From Acidimicrobiia bacterium (GTDB lineage Bacteria; Actinomycetota; Acidimicrobiia; IMCC26256; JAGPDB01): a DNA stretch of 44,757 bases. The stretch spans positions 1-44,757 of the forward strand of contig JAGPDB010000016.1 of assembly GCA_018057765.1 (NCBI GenBank). Direction: 5' to 3'. The stretch's first letter is position 1; each line of letters starts with the position of its first letter. The notes beneath the pieces are model-generated. The model saw nothing but the letters and a program-made list of their open reading frames with translations. It was not told where the DNA came from and ran no database searches. The position numbers and the translations under genes are program-made. Of the stretch, positions 1-7,830 are shown piece after piece.

Positions 1-1008
1 GATATTGGACAATATCCTTTATTGTCAAAAGAAGACGAAGTAAAACTAGCAAAATCAATTGAAGAAGGCGCCCAAGCTCGTGGCATGTTAGGAGAACGCA
101 AACGTCTTGCAGACTTGATTGAAGAAGAAGAAGCAGAAGAAGACGGTGAAGATGGCCAAGCACCAAAATTAAGTGCTGCTGCTAAAGCAAAGATCATGGC
201 TAAAAAAGAAGCACAGGAAGCAAAAATTGTTACTGTTTCTCCAGCTGAAAAACGCAGACTACGCAGAGTGATAAGAACAGCTGATGCTGCAGAAATGAAA
301 TTCGTACAATGCAACTTGCGTCTTGTTGTTTCTATTGCTAAAAAATATCAAGCATCAGGATTACCATTACTTGACCTTATTCAAGAAGGCAACCTAGGTC
401 TTATGCACGCAGTTGAAAAATTCGACTGGCGTAAAGGTTTCAAATTCTCAACATATGCAACATGGTGGATCCGTCAAGCGATCACACGTGGTATTGCTAA
501 TACAGGACGCACAATCCGGCTCCCAGTTCACGCTGGTGATACATTAGCCCGTCTACAAAAAGCACGCTCACGTTTAGAACTTAAGTATGGTCGTCCAGCA
601 ACTATTAAAGAACTTTCAATTGAAGTGGAAATGCCTGAAGATAAAGTTACTGAAGCATTACGTTTCGCAGCTGAACCACTTTCATTAAGTGAACCACTTC
701 GTGAAGATGGCGACGCAGAATTGGGCGATATTGTTCAAGACCGTGGTGCTGAATCACCATTCGAAACAGCTGCAACTGCTTTATTGCCAGACGAAATAGC
801 AGTTTTACTTTCACCTCTTGACGAGCGTGAACGTGAAATTTTGAAATTGCGTTTTGGTCTAGATCGTGGAGAAGCACGTACGCTTGAAGAAGTTGGAGAA
901 CACTTCAACCTTACTCGTGAACGTATTCGTCAAATCGAAGCACGCGCAATGAGCAAACTTCGTCACCCATCAGCTGATACTGGTGCTCGCGACTTACTTG
1001 CTGTTTAA
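1..1008 (+). CDS. Primary-type (RpoD/SigA family) RNA polymerase sigma factor, 5' truncated by window edge
   Basis: The reading frame is open from base 1. The first residues (DIGQYPLLSKEDEVKLAKSI) already lie in sigma region 1.2, so the true start is upstream, and the TTG at 22 is only an internal codon. Region 2 (about residues 105-168, counting from the window edge) contains NLRLVVSIAKKYQ, DLIQEGNLGLMHAVEKFD and FSTYATWWIRQAITR, the core-binding and -10 recognition helices. Region 3 follows (IRLPVH), then region 4 with the -35 helix-turn-helix LTRERIRQIEARAMSKLRHP. The family is certain; housekeeping SigA/HrdB versus a group 2 paralogue cannot be decided without the N-terminus. Between regions 1.2 and 2 there is an acidic then lysine-rich insert (about residues 38-82), longer than in a minimal SigA. 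Confidence 0.93.
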   Translation, partial: DIGQYPLLSKEDEVKLAKSIEEGAQARGMLGERKRLADLIEEEEAEEDGEDGQAPKLSAAAKAKIMAKKEAQEAKIVTVSPAEKRRLRRVIRTADAAEMKFVQCNLRLVVSIAKKYQASGLPLLDLIQEGNLGLMHAVEKFDWRKGFKFSTYATWWIRQAITRGIANTGRTIRLPVHAGDTLARLQKARSRLELKYGRPATIKELSIEVEMPEDKVTEALRFAAEPLSLSEPLREDGDAELGDIVQDRGAESPFETAATALLPDEIAVLLSPLDEREREILKLRFGLDRGEARTLEEVGEHFNLTRERIRQIEARAMSKLRHPSADTGARDLLAV

Positions 1009-1054
1009 ATAATTAACACGAAATATATACACGAAATACGAAAAGGAAAGTTAA

Positions 1055-1222
1055 ATGTCATTATATATACACGACGATGTAGAAGTTGAAAGAGAAGTGA
1101 TCGCGCTTGAAGATTATCTTTATGATGCTAAGTTTAAACTTATCATAGAACCATACGCAGAAAATGATCCACAGTCAGAAGAAAGTTTTAACGCACTTTT
1201 TAAACAACTGTTTATGTCATAA
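1055..1222 (+). CDS. Small 55-residue hypothetical protein
   Basis: An ATG at 1055 follows the Shine-Dalgarno-like AAAAGGAAAG (1041-1050) and opens 55 codons to TAA at 1220-1222. The gene lies 46 bases after the sigma factor stop and ends just before a strong terminator-like hairpin, so it is probably the last gene of the sigma transcript. The product is acidic, starts MSLYIHDDVEVEREV and ends FKQLFMS, and has no signal peptide, membrane segment or cysteines. I do not recognise the family. The ribosome-binding site and its bounded position between stop and terminator argue that it is real. A role tied to the sigma factor is only a guess from position. Confidence 0.6.
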   Translation: MSLYIHDDVEVEREVIALEDYLYDAKFKLIIEPYAENDPQSEESFNALFKQLFMS

Positions 1223-1236
1223 TCATTTAGCACTAT

Positions 1237-1305
1237 AAAAACTGCAGCTAGCCAAAAGTAATTTTGAATAATTCAAGAAGAATTACAAGTATAGCTGCAG
1301 TTTTT
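1237..1305 (+). terminator. Rho-independent-type terminator, possibly bidirectional
   Basis: Arms at 1237-1250 (AAAAACTGCAGCTA) and 1292-1305 (TAGCTGCAGTTTTT) are perfect inverted repeats of 14 bp, followed by more T residues to 1307. The loop is unusually long (41 nt) and holds its own short palindrome around TTGAATAATTCAA. The A-run on the left means the element would also end with a T-run if read from the other strand. It would close the sigma factor/small protein transcript. Confidence 0.75.
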
Positions 1306-1333
1306 TTATTCAAAATACAGGGATGAAATTGAG

Positions 1334-2665
1334 ATGAAACCTATACCAAGTATTGATTTGGTAGGCGCAGGTATTACAGGGCTTATGATCGCTTGGTTTA
1401 TTAATCAAGCAGATCCAAATATTGATATTGTTATTTATGATGCTCAACCGGATCCTAGAAAAAGTTTGCGTTCTAAAGATAATTCCCCAACATTTGGCGG
1501 TGACCCACTTGCTAATTGTATACGTCAAATTACCGGCACCGAAGGACTTGTCCTGCCAAGAGCAGATGCTATGCACTTTGAAGCACTTCCTGGCAATCCA
1601 TTCGTTGACAAGTTGGTCATTGCCCCAGATAATGGACAGAATGTAAGACGCGATACATTTGTTCAAATCGATGGAGCAATGAATTATTTTGAACCTGTGT
1701 ATGATGTTGAAAAAAATAGTTTACATTCACAAATCAATTATGCAAGTCTAGAATTGTGGCTAGCTCTATCAAATGCGAATTTATCTAAATTCTTATTTTC
1801 TTGCAAAACAGTAGATATATTTCACATAAATAAAGAAAATTTTGATGCCGATCTATTAACAGAAGAACAACTTTATTGGCATGGAACTAATAGTGAAACA
1901 ATTTCTAGTTCAAATACTGGACAGCCATTTTTTCTAAGATCAGTGTATGACAATCATCTAGTGCTGCCCGGAGCCTCAGTTGACTCACGATCTTTTGCGT
2001 TGGCATTATTAAACGAATTATCTAGAAAAGAAAATGTAACAATTAATTTTAATAGGCGAATATCCAAAATTAAAAATACTCAGGGATTAGTCATACTTGC
2101 AAATAATGGAGTTCATAGAAACATCGGCCAACAACGATTAACAAGCCTTGGAGGCTATTGGGCAAGTGTAGATAATACGAAACTTGGAATTACAAAGCCA
2201 TTCAAACTTGCACTAGATCCTCCAATTGGATATGTAAATGTAACGCCAAACTCAAATGGCAGATTATCAATATCTGGAGGGTTAAACCAGATAGGCTATT
2301 TTGGAGCAATGGGCGATGCTATGTTACAAGCAGGCAAACAAGCCTTTTTGGATGCAATAAAAGAATACTTCGACATTGATGAAATACAAAGAATGGGTAT
2401 TGATGATATCTCAGGATGTTTACGCCCATATTCAGACAATGGTTTATCTACTTTTAAATTTAAAGAAAATTTAGTTGATATAACAGGCGCAGGAAAAGCA
2501 GGTACAACCCAACTGCCATTGATTTCAATGGCGATATTGCAACACTTAGGGTTCGATGTAGAAGCAGTATTTGCAAAAAGCTGGGGAGATATAAAGGATT
2601 TAACACTTTATAACACTGCAATAAGCACAATTTTCAATTATGGGATAGAACCAATAGGTTTATAG
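1334..2665 (+). CDS. FAD-dependent oxidoreductase, DAO (D-amino acid oxidase-like) family
   Basis: The 443-residue product opens with a Rossmann dinucleotide-binding motif, VGAGITGLMIAW (about residues 10-21), followed by the acidic end of the second strand. The C-terminal third has the DAO-type second FAD contact: a GCLRPYSDNG stretch, then LVDITGAGKAGTTQLPL, similar in layout to the GxRPxTPDG...NxGHGxxG region of DadA-like enzymes. There is no signal peptide, so it is cytoplasmic. It stands alone between a terminator and a convergent HAD gene 7 bases away, so context does not reveal the substrate. The family is likely; the reaction (oxidative deamination or another amine or hydroxy-acid oxidation) is unknown. 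The ATG at 1334 is preceded by a weak purine-rich stretch. Confidence 0.72.
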   Translation: MKPIPSIDLVGAGITGLMIAWFINQADPNIDIVIYDAQPDPRKSLRSKDNSPTFGGDPLANCIRQITGTEGLVLPRADAMHFEALPGNPFVDKLVIAPDNGQNVRRDTFVQIDGAMNYFEPVYDVEKNSLHSQINYASLELWLALSNANLSKFLFSCKTVDIFHINKENFDADLLTEEQLYWHGTNSETISSSNTGQPFFLRSVYDNHLVLPGASVDSRSFALALLNELSRKENVTINFNRRISKIKNTQGLVILANNGVHRNIGQQRLTSLGGYWASVDNTKLGITKPFKLALDPPIGYVNVTPNSNGRLSISGGLNQIGYFGAMGDAMLQAGKQAFLDAIKEYFDIDEIQRMGIDDISGCLRPYSDNGLSTFKFKENLVDITGAGKAGTTQLPLISMAILQHLGFDVEAVFAKSWGDIKDLTLYNTAISTIFNYGIEPIGL

Positions 2666-2672
2666 TAATAAA

Positions 2673-3491
2673 TTATTTTTTCTTAATAATAGATTTTGGC
2701 ATTAGCAATACGCTTATACCTAAAGTAAAAATTGTTCCCGAGATAATTCGTACCCAACCATTTTGGAAAAATCTAACTGGGAGTCTATCCCACAATGAAA
2801 CAGTCCTTGAAAAATACTTTATTTCCCAGCCGCGCTCTTTTGCGACTCTATATAATTCTTTATCAGGGTTAACAGCAATAGGATTACCAACGCATTCAAG
2901 TAAAGGTACATCTGTAATTGAGTCACTATAAGCAAATGAATGTTCTAAATCTAGATCATATTCTTTAGCAAGACGCAATACCGCTTGTGGCTTATAACTT
3001 CCGTAGGAATAGAAATCTAATTCACCTGAATAATTTCCATTTTCATCTAGTCGAGCTGTAGTAGCAATAAAATCTGTAACACCTAAATGAGAAGCAATGG
3101 GTTCTACGACTTCTATTGGCGCACTAGAAACAATAAATACTAGGTGGCCTTCACTTTTATGTTTATCAATGAGCTCAATTGCATCTTCATAAATAATTGG
3201 TACAACAACATCATGGATTGTTTCATTAACTAGATCTTTCACATGATCATGATTCCAGCCTTTAGTCAACTCTAAAGCTATTCCTCGAAGTCGTTCCATT
3301 TTATTTTCATTTGCACCAACTAACTGAAATACTACTTGAGCATAAGCAGCTTGAACTAGGGCTCTTCGGCTCAATAATCCATTTTTTCTAAACGTTTTTG
3401 AAAATGCCAACATAGACGATTTAGCAATAATGGTCTTGTCTAAATCAAAGAAAGCTCCAGATATTAATTTGTTATCAATTTTTTTTGTCAT
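2673..3491 (-). CDS. HAD-IB family phosphatase with C-terminal membrane anchor
   Basis: This 272-residue HAD-superfamily hydrolase carries motif I FFDLDKT (nucleophile Asp plus the general-acid Asp), motif II in FIVSSAP, the motif III lysine in SYKPQAVLRLAKE, and motif IV YSDSITDVPLLE. This places it with the subclass IB SerB-like enzymes (HAD-IB). The last about 25 residues form one hydrophobic segment (IISGTIFTLGISVLLM) and a KKK end, so the enzyme is probably tethered to the membrane with its catalytic domain in the cytoplasm. It is divergent from the Tad operon, the same arrangement as Rv3661 next to Rv3660c-Rv3654c in mycobacteria. The substrate is unknown; phosphoserine or an envelope-lipid phosphate are both possible. 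Confidence 0.85.
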   Translation of the reverse strand: MTKKIDNKLISGAFFDLDKTIIAKSSMLAFSKTFRKNGLLSRRALVQAAYAQVVFQLVGANENKMERLRGIALELTKGWNHDHVKDLVNETIHDVVVPIIYEDAIELIDKHKSEGHLVFIVSSAPIEVVEPIASHLGVTDFIATTARLDENGNYSGELDFYSYGSYKPQAVLRLAKEYDLDLEHSFAYSDSITDVPLLECVGNPIAVNPDKELYRVAKERGWEIKYFSRTVSLWDRLPVRFFQNGWVRIISGTIFTLGISVLLMPKSIIKKK

Positions 3492-3506
3492 TTATTATTC
3501 AATCTC

Positions 3507-3535
3507 TTGACTAATGTTTTAATTTGTATTAATTT
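3507..3535 (+). promoter_or_regulatory. Candidate sigma-70 promoter for the Tad operon
   Basis: TTGACT at 3507-3512 followed after 17 bases by TAATTT at 3530-3535 resembles a -35/-10 pair. It lies in the 145-base divergent gap about 100 bases before the chosen start of the Ssd-like gene. The -10 hexamer matches only half of the consensus, so this is a weak call. Confidence 0.3.
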
Positions 3536-3636
3536 TAGTTTTGTTGGTTACTAAATGTCTAGTAGATCAATTATCCTTCCCTTTAAATAAGCGTATATGC
3601 ATCTCTTGCTACGTTACTGATATAAAGGGTTATACG

Positions 3637-4647
3637 ATGCTCATTACAGTTTTTTCACCAAAAGGTGGTTCAGGTACTTCAACATGTGCGGCCTTGTTAG
3701 CGAAAAGTTGCTCTATGATACTAGCTAAGCAAACAGTTCTTATAGATGCAGCAAATGGTGATATTGAGACCATTGTTGGATTCAATTCAGAATCTAAATA
3801 TGGCTTCATTCAGTGGCTAGAATCTGCAACACCGACATCACATAGTCTAGAAAAGATCTCAAATTTTATTGAAGATAATTTTTCATATGTAAGTTACAGT
3901 TCAATAAAAGAGAATTGTTACATAGATAAATGTGTGCAAAGCGATGGAAATAATAAGTTTAAAATCCAAGAAATCATTTCCACTTTATCAACAAGTGAAT
4001 CTAATTATATTATTGATATTGGAACCAATATTAATGAGCTCAATAATGCACTAATAGAAAGTTCTGATTTTGTATTTATGGTGCTTAGAGGATGCTATAT
4101 CACACTTAGCAGGGCAACAAAGCACCCATACTTAGAGCAAAGTGATGTCGCTATTTATATTGCAGAATCTGGCCGATCAATAACAGCCAAACAAATGGGT
4201 ACTGTGTTAAAACTCAAATGTATTATAGAGATAGAAGCCAGAAGAGATTTTGCAAAAGTTATCGATGCGGGTGTTTTGCTTTTTAGAACACCAAAATACA
4301 TGATAAGTGCAATTGATAAATTTATGCACGACGTTAATAAATATTTTGAAACAATGTTGACAAATTTTAATGATCAAAATGTAAGCAAAGCAAAAAATAA
4401 AAACTATAACAGGATTCAAAGCTTATCAAACGATACATTCGATATTTTTAATGATGCAGAAGAACATAATAATCGAAATTTCTGGGATGTCCTAGAAACC
4501 GAATCTCGAAATAGAGATGGGGTCGATATAATTAGCGAAAAATCTCTAAACACAAAAAATAAGATTCAAACTAGAGCAATAAATGATTCTTACACTTCTC
4601 ACTTACACGACGTATTTGATGGTATTAAAGACAAAGGAAGGAGTTGA
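3637..4647 (+). CDS. Ssd/TadZ/CpaE-like Tad-system MinD-family protein
   Basis: I start at the ATG at 3637 (336 aa) because the MinD-type fold begins at once (MLITVFSPKGGSGTSTCAAL) and AAAGGG sits 7 bases before it; a longer frame from a TTG at 3541 adds only 32 unstructured residues. The deviant Walker A is degenerate: KGGSGT keeps the signature first lysine but has Thr where the nucleotide-binding Lys of MinD stands, as usual in CpaE/TadZ and mycobacterial Ssd proteins. The C-terminal about 80 residues are polar and probably disordered. These proteins are thought to localise the Tad machine, and Rv3660c (Ssd) also affects septum placement. First gene of the operon; its stop overlaps the tadA start by one base. 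Confidence 0.82.
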   Translation: MLITVFSPKGGSGTSTCAALLAKSCSMILAKQTVLIDAANGDIETIVGFNSESKYGFIQWLESATPTSHSLEKISNFIEDNFSYVSYSSIKENCYIDKCVQSDGNNKFKIQEIISTLSTSESNYIIDIGTNINELNNALIESSDFVFMVLRGCYITLSRATKHPYLEQSDVAIYIAESGRSITAKQMGTVLKLKCIIEIEARRDFAKVIDAGVLLFRTPKYMISAIDKFMHDVNKYFETMLTNFNDQNVSKAKNKNYNRIQSLSNDTFDIFNDAEEHNNRNFWDVLETESRNRDGVDIISEKSLNTKNKIQTRAINDSYTSHLHDVFDGIKDKGRS

Positions 4648-5768
4648 TGTCAAATTTAATTTCGGATGCTAAGAAAACATTACATGAAAGGGTTGTATCT
4701 CGAGTGCAAAATCATCAAAATGATCTTGATGGTCAAATGTCAATACGAGATATTGTAAAATCCGAAATTGATTTAGGATTCCCACTACTAGATAAGAAAG
4801 CTAGCGAACTGCTATACGAATCAATGATGAGTGATGTTAGTGGCTATGGATTATTAGACATATACATTGGAGATGAAACGATTAACGAAATAATGATTAA
4901 TTCACCAACAAAAATGTTCATAGACAGAAAAGGAAAAATTGATGAAGTAGCTATTGAAACAACGAGTGACGAATTAATTCGAATAATTCAAAAAATAGCG
5001 GCTGGTGTGGGTGCCAGATTTGATACAGCATCACCAATTGTAGATGCATGGCTTGATAATGGCTCGCGATTCCATGGTGTGATGGCACCTATTGCAGCCG
5101 ATGGCCCATACTTAACAATAAGAAAATTTATAGAACAATCATTAGACCTAGATCAATTTTATCCAACTAGAATTCAAAAAGAAATACTTATAGATGCAAT
5201 AAAAAAATCTAAAAATATTGTAGTTGCCGGTGGCACTAGTAGTGGAAAGACCACATTATTAAATACTCTTATACATTTAATACCTTCAAGTGAGCGTATA
5301 GTTTCAATAGAGGAGACAGCTGAACTTGCTACATCACACGAACATTTTGTTCGTCTAATAGCTCGAACTTCTAATAGTGAAGGAGTAGGTACTATAACAA
5401 TGGGTGATTTAGTTAAAGCAAGTATGCGAATGAGACCAGATAGAATTATTGTCGGTGAAGTACGTTCTGGTGAAGCCTTAGATCTATTACAAGCACTAAA
5501 TACTGGCCATGATGGATCATTATGTAGTGTGCATGCAAATGGACCCAATGAGGTAATACAACGTATTGCGACTCTTGCCTTATTTTCAGGTGCTCAAATT
5601 CCATTCGAAGCATTAGTCACACAAGTATATTTTGGTGTTGATTTAATAGTTTATGTAAAACGTTTAAATAATGGAAATAGGATAATCGAATCAATCAGTC
5701 AAATTAATCGCGATAATGGTAAAAGAGAAATAATTCAAATTGATATAGAGAAAACAAATGTTGGTTAA
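4647..5768 (+). CDS. tadA: TadA/CpaF-type secretion ATPase
   Basis: The 373-residue product is a type II/IV secretion ATPase of the CpaF branch, powering assembly of Tad (Flp) pili from the cytoplasmic face. The Walker A is VVAGGTSSGKTTLLN; the Asp box/Walker B area reads SIEETAEL and MRPDRIIVGEVRSGEALDLL; a conserved SVHANG stretch follows. The N-terminal part holds the usual MINSPTKMFIDRKGKI domain. I prefer the ATG at 4647 over a TTG at 4644 because the strong AAGGAAGGAG (4634-4643) ends only a few bases upstream and the TGATG junction couples it to the Ssd-like gene. It overlaps tadB by 11 bases. Length is close to the Rv3659c type. Confidence 0.95.
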   Translation: MSNLISDAKKTLHERVVSRVQNHQNDLDGQMSIRDIVKSEIDLGFPLLDKKASELLYESMMSDVSGYGLLDIYIGDETINEIMINSPTKMFIDRKGKIDEVAIETTSDELIRIIQKIAAGVGARFDTASPIVDAWLDNGSRFHGVMAPIAADGPYLTIRKFIEQSLDLDQFYPTRIQKEILIDAIKKSKNIVVAGGTSSGKTTLLNTLIHLIPSSERIVSIEETAELATSHEHFVRLIARTSNSEGVGTITMGDLVKASMRMRPDRIIVGEVRSGEALDLLQALNTGHDGSLCSVHANGPNEVIQRIATLALFSGAQIPFEALVTQVYFGVDLIVYVKRLNNGNRIIESISQINRDNGKREIIQIDIEKTNVG

Positions 5769-6630
5769 TACTATAAATTTATTACTCTCGTTGATATTGT
5801 TATTTTCACTTATATTTTTCTTAATGAATTTAGATAATAAAAAAGTTAGAAAATTAAAAAGTTCTAACAATGTCCTTTGGAAAAATATTTTCGTCAAAGT
5901 AAAAGCCGCTGGCTTCGAATATGAAGATCCAAAAATTCGACAACTTGTGCTTTACTATATCGTTGTAGCTGGCATGATTGGATTTAGCATTAATCCTTTG
6001 GGTGTATTTATTTCCCCAGTGTTCGCAATCATAGGGTTATATGCATATTTATTATATAAGGAACGATTATTATCTATTTCGTTACAACAAATTAATGATG
6101 AGCTTTGTTACTCAATTGCACGAAGACTTAGAAGCGGGGAATCATTGATTGATGCTTTAAAAAATGTTCAAAAACAATATAAAAAAATTAAATTAGTACG
6201 ATATATAAATAAATATATAGATAATGGCTATTCTGTAGAACTTGCTATAGAAAAAACAATCACAAATAATACAATCATTAAGAATGAATCAGAAAAAATG
6301 TTATGTGGCACAATAGTTCTAGCTCATCAAATGGGAGGAAATTCTGCAAGAATATTTGAAAGAATCGGTGACTGTTTTCACCACACATACGAACTTCTAG
6401 GTGATACCAAATCAACAATAGCCCAAGTGAAAATGTCAGCAATGGTGATAAGTATTTTACCAATAGGATTTTTAGGACTTTCTACAATAATGGGTTTAGG
6501 TGGTAGTACTTTTCTATTTGATAACCCATTAGGAATCATGTGTCTAATAACAGGTATCGGCATGGAAGTAATAGGAATAATGTGGATGAGAAGGATGATA
6601 AGAAAAGGTATAGGGATATGGATATCATAG
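5758..6630 (+). CDS. tadB: TadB-type inner-membrane platform protein (T2SSF)
   Basis: The 290-residue membrane protein starts at an ATG inside the end of tadA. It has an N-terminal hydrophobic segment, a hydrophobic pair around residues 60-105, a cytoplasmic T2SSF region (LQQINDELCYSIARRLRSGE, then a MGGNSARIFERIGD stretch), and two or more C-terminal membrane segments. Together with TadC it would form the platform on which TadA acts. Identity rests on topology, the T2SSF-like motifs and position. It overlaps tadC by 13 bases. Confidence 0.87.
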   Translation: MLVNTINLLLSLILLFSLIFFLMNLDNKKVRKLKSSNNVLWKNIFVKVKAAGFEYEDPKIRQLVLYYIVVAGMIGFSINPLGVFISPVFAIIGLYAYLLYKERLLSISLQQINDELCYSIARRLRSGESLIDALKNVQKQYKKIKLVRYINKYIDNGYSVELAIEKTITNNTIIKNESEKMLCGTIVLAHQMGGNSARIFERIGDCFHHTYELLGDTKSTIAQVKMSAMVISILPIGFLGLSTIMGLGGSTFLFDNPLGIMCLITGIGMEVIGIMWMRRMIRKGIGIWIS

Positions 6631-7142
6631 AAAAACAAAAAACAATTTTAAAAGATTTAAAATTACGAGCAAAAGTAGAAAAAGAAAATAAATTAAAAAG
6701 ACAAATATTAATTAGAGACCTTCCAATGGTTTATGGTCTATTTAGTGTAGGAATTTCATCGGGGATGCCAATATTAAACGTGATGTGCAAAATTGCTCGA
6801 TATTGTCCTGAGTCATGTAAAGAAGATATTAATAATGTAATAAAAGAAATAGATGCCGGTAGATCATTACAAAATTCTTTGATTAACTTAGAAAACAATC
6901 CGCAATTTAGAATTTTTGCACATGTGATTTCTGAATCATGTGATTGTGGAACAGATGTATTACCCACGTTAGATTCACTTCACAAAGATTCAATGAACAA
7001 GATCAGACGTGAAGCAGAATCTGCGATAAAAAAACTACCTATTTCAATGTTATTTCCCTTGGTTATATGTATATTACCCGCATTCATGCTGTTAAGTGTG
7101 ATTCCTACATTGGCTAATGGAATATTCAATATTGGAATTTAA
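6618..7142 (+). CDS. tadC: TadC-type inner-membrane platform protein, short form
   Basis: The chosen ATG at 6618 (174 aa) follows AAAAGGTATAGGG and begins MDIIEKQKTILKDLK; an open frame extends back to 6540 but would overlap tadB by 91 bases. The product has a charged N-terminal helix, a T2SSF-like core (LPMVYGLFSVGISSGMPIL, DAGRSLQNSLINLE, SESCDCGTDVLPTLDSL) and a final membrane hairpin (LFPLVICILPAFMLLSVIP). It is much shorter than proteobacterial TadC (about 300 aa) but similar to mycobacterial Rv3657c. It is the second platform subunit of the Tad machine. Confidence 0.82.
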   Translation: MDIIEKQKTILKDLKLRAKVEKENKLKRQILIRDLPMVYGLFSVGISSGMPILNVMCKIARYCPESCKEDINNVIKEIDAGRSLQNSLINLENNPQFRIFAHVISESCDCGTDVLPTLDSLHKDSMNKIRREAESAIKKLPISMLFPLVICILPAFMLLSVIPTLANGIFNIGI

Positions 7143-7202
7143 AATTAAATTTCCCTGCACTTCCCTTAAAACAAGTTAATCAATAAATTAAGAAGGAACA
7201 TG

Positions 7203-7403
7203 ATGAAATTTCTCAGAAAATTACACTCGAAATTAAACTCTAGGTTTTTAGGTCTGGATGAAAAAGGGCAATCAACGGCAGAATATGGATTAGTTATAGT
7301 TGGTGCAGCAGCATTAGCCGGAATATTCATCTCATTTGCTGGTGGTGGTGCAATAACTTCAGTTTTTAACAAAGTAATACAAACCGTAATGAGCCACATA
7401 TAG
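7203..7403 (+). CDS. Flp/Tad major pilin (DUF4244-type prepilin)
   Basis: The 66-residue prepilin has a 22-residue positively charged leader and the class III cleavage context EKG|QSTAEYGL; mature Glu5 and Tyr6 (E27, Y28) are the Flp signature. The hydrophobic spine LVIVGAAALAGIFISFAGGG follows. Cleavage would give a 44-residue pilin exported and polymerised by TadA/TadB/TadC. I chose the second ATG (7203) because AAGAAGGAA then lies at a better spacing than for the ATG at 7200. The gap before it (60 nt) and the hairpin after it suggest the pilin is expressed at its own level. It corresponds to Rv3656c in the mycobacterial cluster. No prepilin peptidase gene is in this window. Confidence 0.92.
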   Translation: MKFLRKLHSKLNSRFLGLDEKGQSTAEYGLVIVGAAALAGIFISFAGGGAITSVFNKVIQTVMSHI

Positions 7404-7410
7404 TCAAAAC

Positions 7411-7448
7411 ATGTTTGAGGCCAATACCCCTATATAGGTCTCAAACAT
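7411..7448 (+). terminator. Hairpin after the pilin gene, probable attenuator or mRNA stabiliser
   Basis: Arms 7411-7422 (ATGTTTGAGGCC) and 7437-7448 (GGTCTCAAACAT) form a 12-bp stem with one G-U pair and a 14-nt loop. It begins 7 bases after the pilin stop and is followed by only TTATTA, so termination is likely to be partial. Such an element could protect the pilin message and lower expression of the downstream TadE genes. Confidence 0.55.
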
Positions 7449-7464
7449 TTATTAAAGGATTGAA

Positions 7465-7830
7465 ATGTTAATAAAATATGATGAAAAAGGGCAGGCGACT
7501 GTTGAGTTCGCTCTTGTAATACCTGTGATCGCAATATTTCTATTGCTTATTGTACAAGTAGGATTAGTGGTTGAAAAAAAGATATTGGTTACAAACTCTT
7601 CACGTGAAGCCGCAAGGATTCTAAGTGTTGAGAATAATTCAGAAAGAGCAGTCGCAAAAGCACAAGAGATTTTAAAAGATGCAAATGTTAGTATTTCTAG
7701 ACCAAGTACACAAGGCGAATATTTAACAGTAACAGTTTCAAAAGTAGTTAAATCAAATATGCCAATATTGGGTGTTATATTTCCCGATGTTACCGTTAGC
7801 TCAAAAACCTCTATGAGAATTGAAAAATGA
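7465..7830 (+). CDS. TadE-family pseudopilin
   Basis: The 121-residue product begins MLIKYDEKG|QATVEFALVIPVI: a short leader, the prepilin peptidase site after Gly9, mature Glu5-Phe6, and a hydrophobic helix to about residue 31. The rest (LVTNSSREAARILSVENN and a beta-rich tail) is the typical exported TadE domain. TadE-like pseudopilins are minor components needed for pilus biogenesis. AAAGGA lies about 5 bases before the ATG. The stop overlaps the next ATG by four bases (ATGA), so the two are coupled. It corresponds to Rv3655c. Confidence 0.88.
   Translation: MLIKYDEKGQATVEFALVIPVIAIFLLLIVQVGLVVEKKILVTNSSREAARILSVENNSERAVAKAQEILKDANVSISRPSTQGEYLTVTVSKVVKSNMPILGVIFPDVTVSSKTSMRIEK

Noticed and set aside
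1310-1666. Minus-strand frame overlapping the start of the FAD enzyme
   Set aside because: The opposite strand carries a clear Rossmann motif in the same bases; this frame has no recognisable protein features.
3541-3636. Longer N-terminus for the Ssd-like protein from a TTG start
   Set aside because: The 32 extra residues are not domain-like, while the ATG at 3637 has a good ribosome site and begins exactly at the first strand of the MinD fold.
5174-5548. Minus-strand frame of 124 codons inside tadA
   Set aside because: It is opposite the Walker A and Asp-box codons of tadA and has a biased composition typical of antisense.
6540-6617. Longer TadC starting inside the tadB coding region
   Set aside because: It would overlap tadB by 91 bases and adds Asn/Arg/Asp-rich text; the ATG at 6618 has AGG-rich sequence in front.
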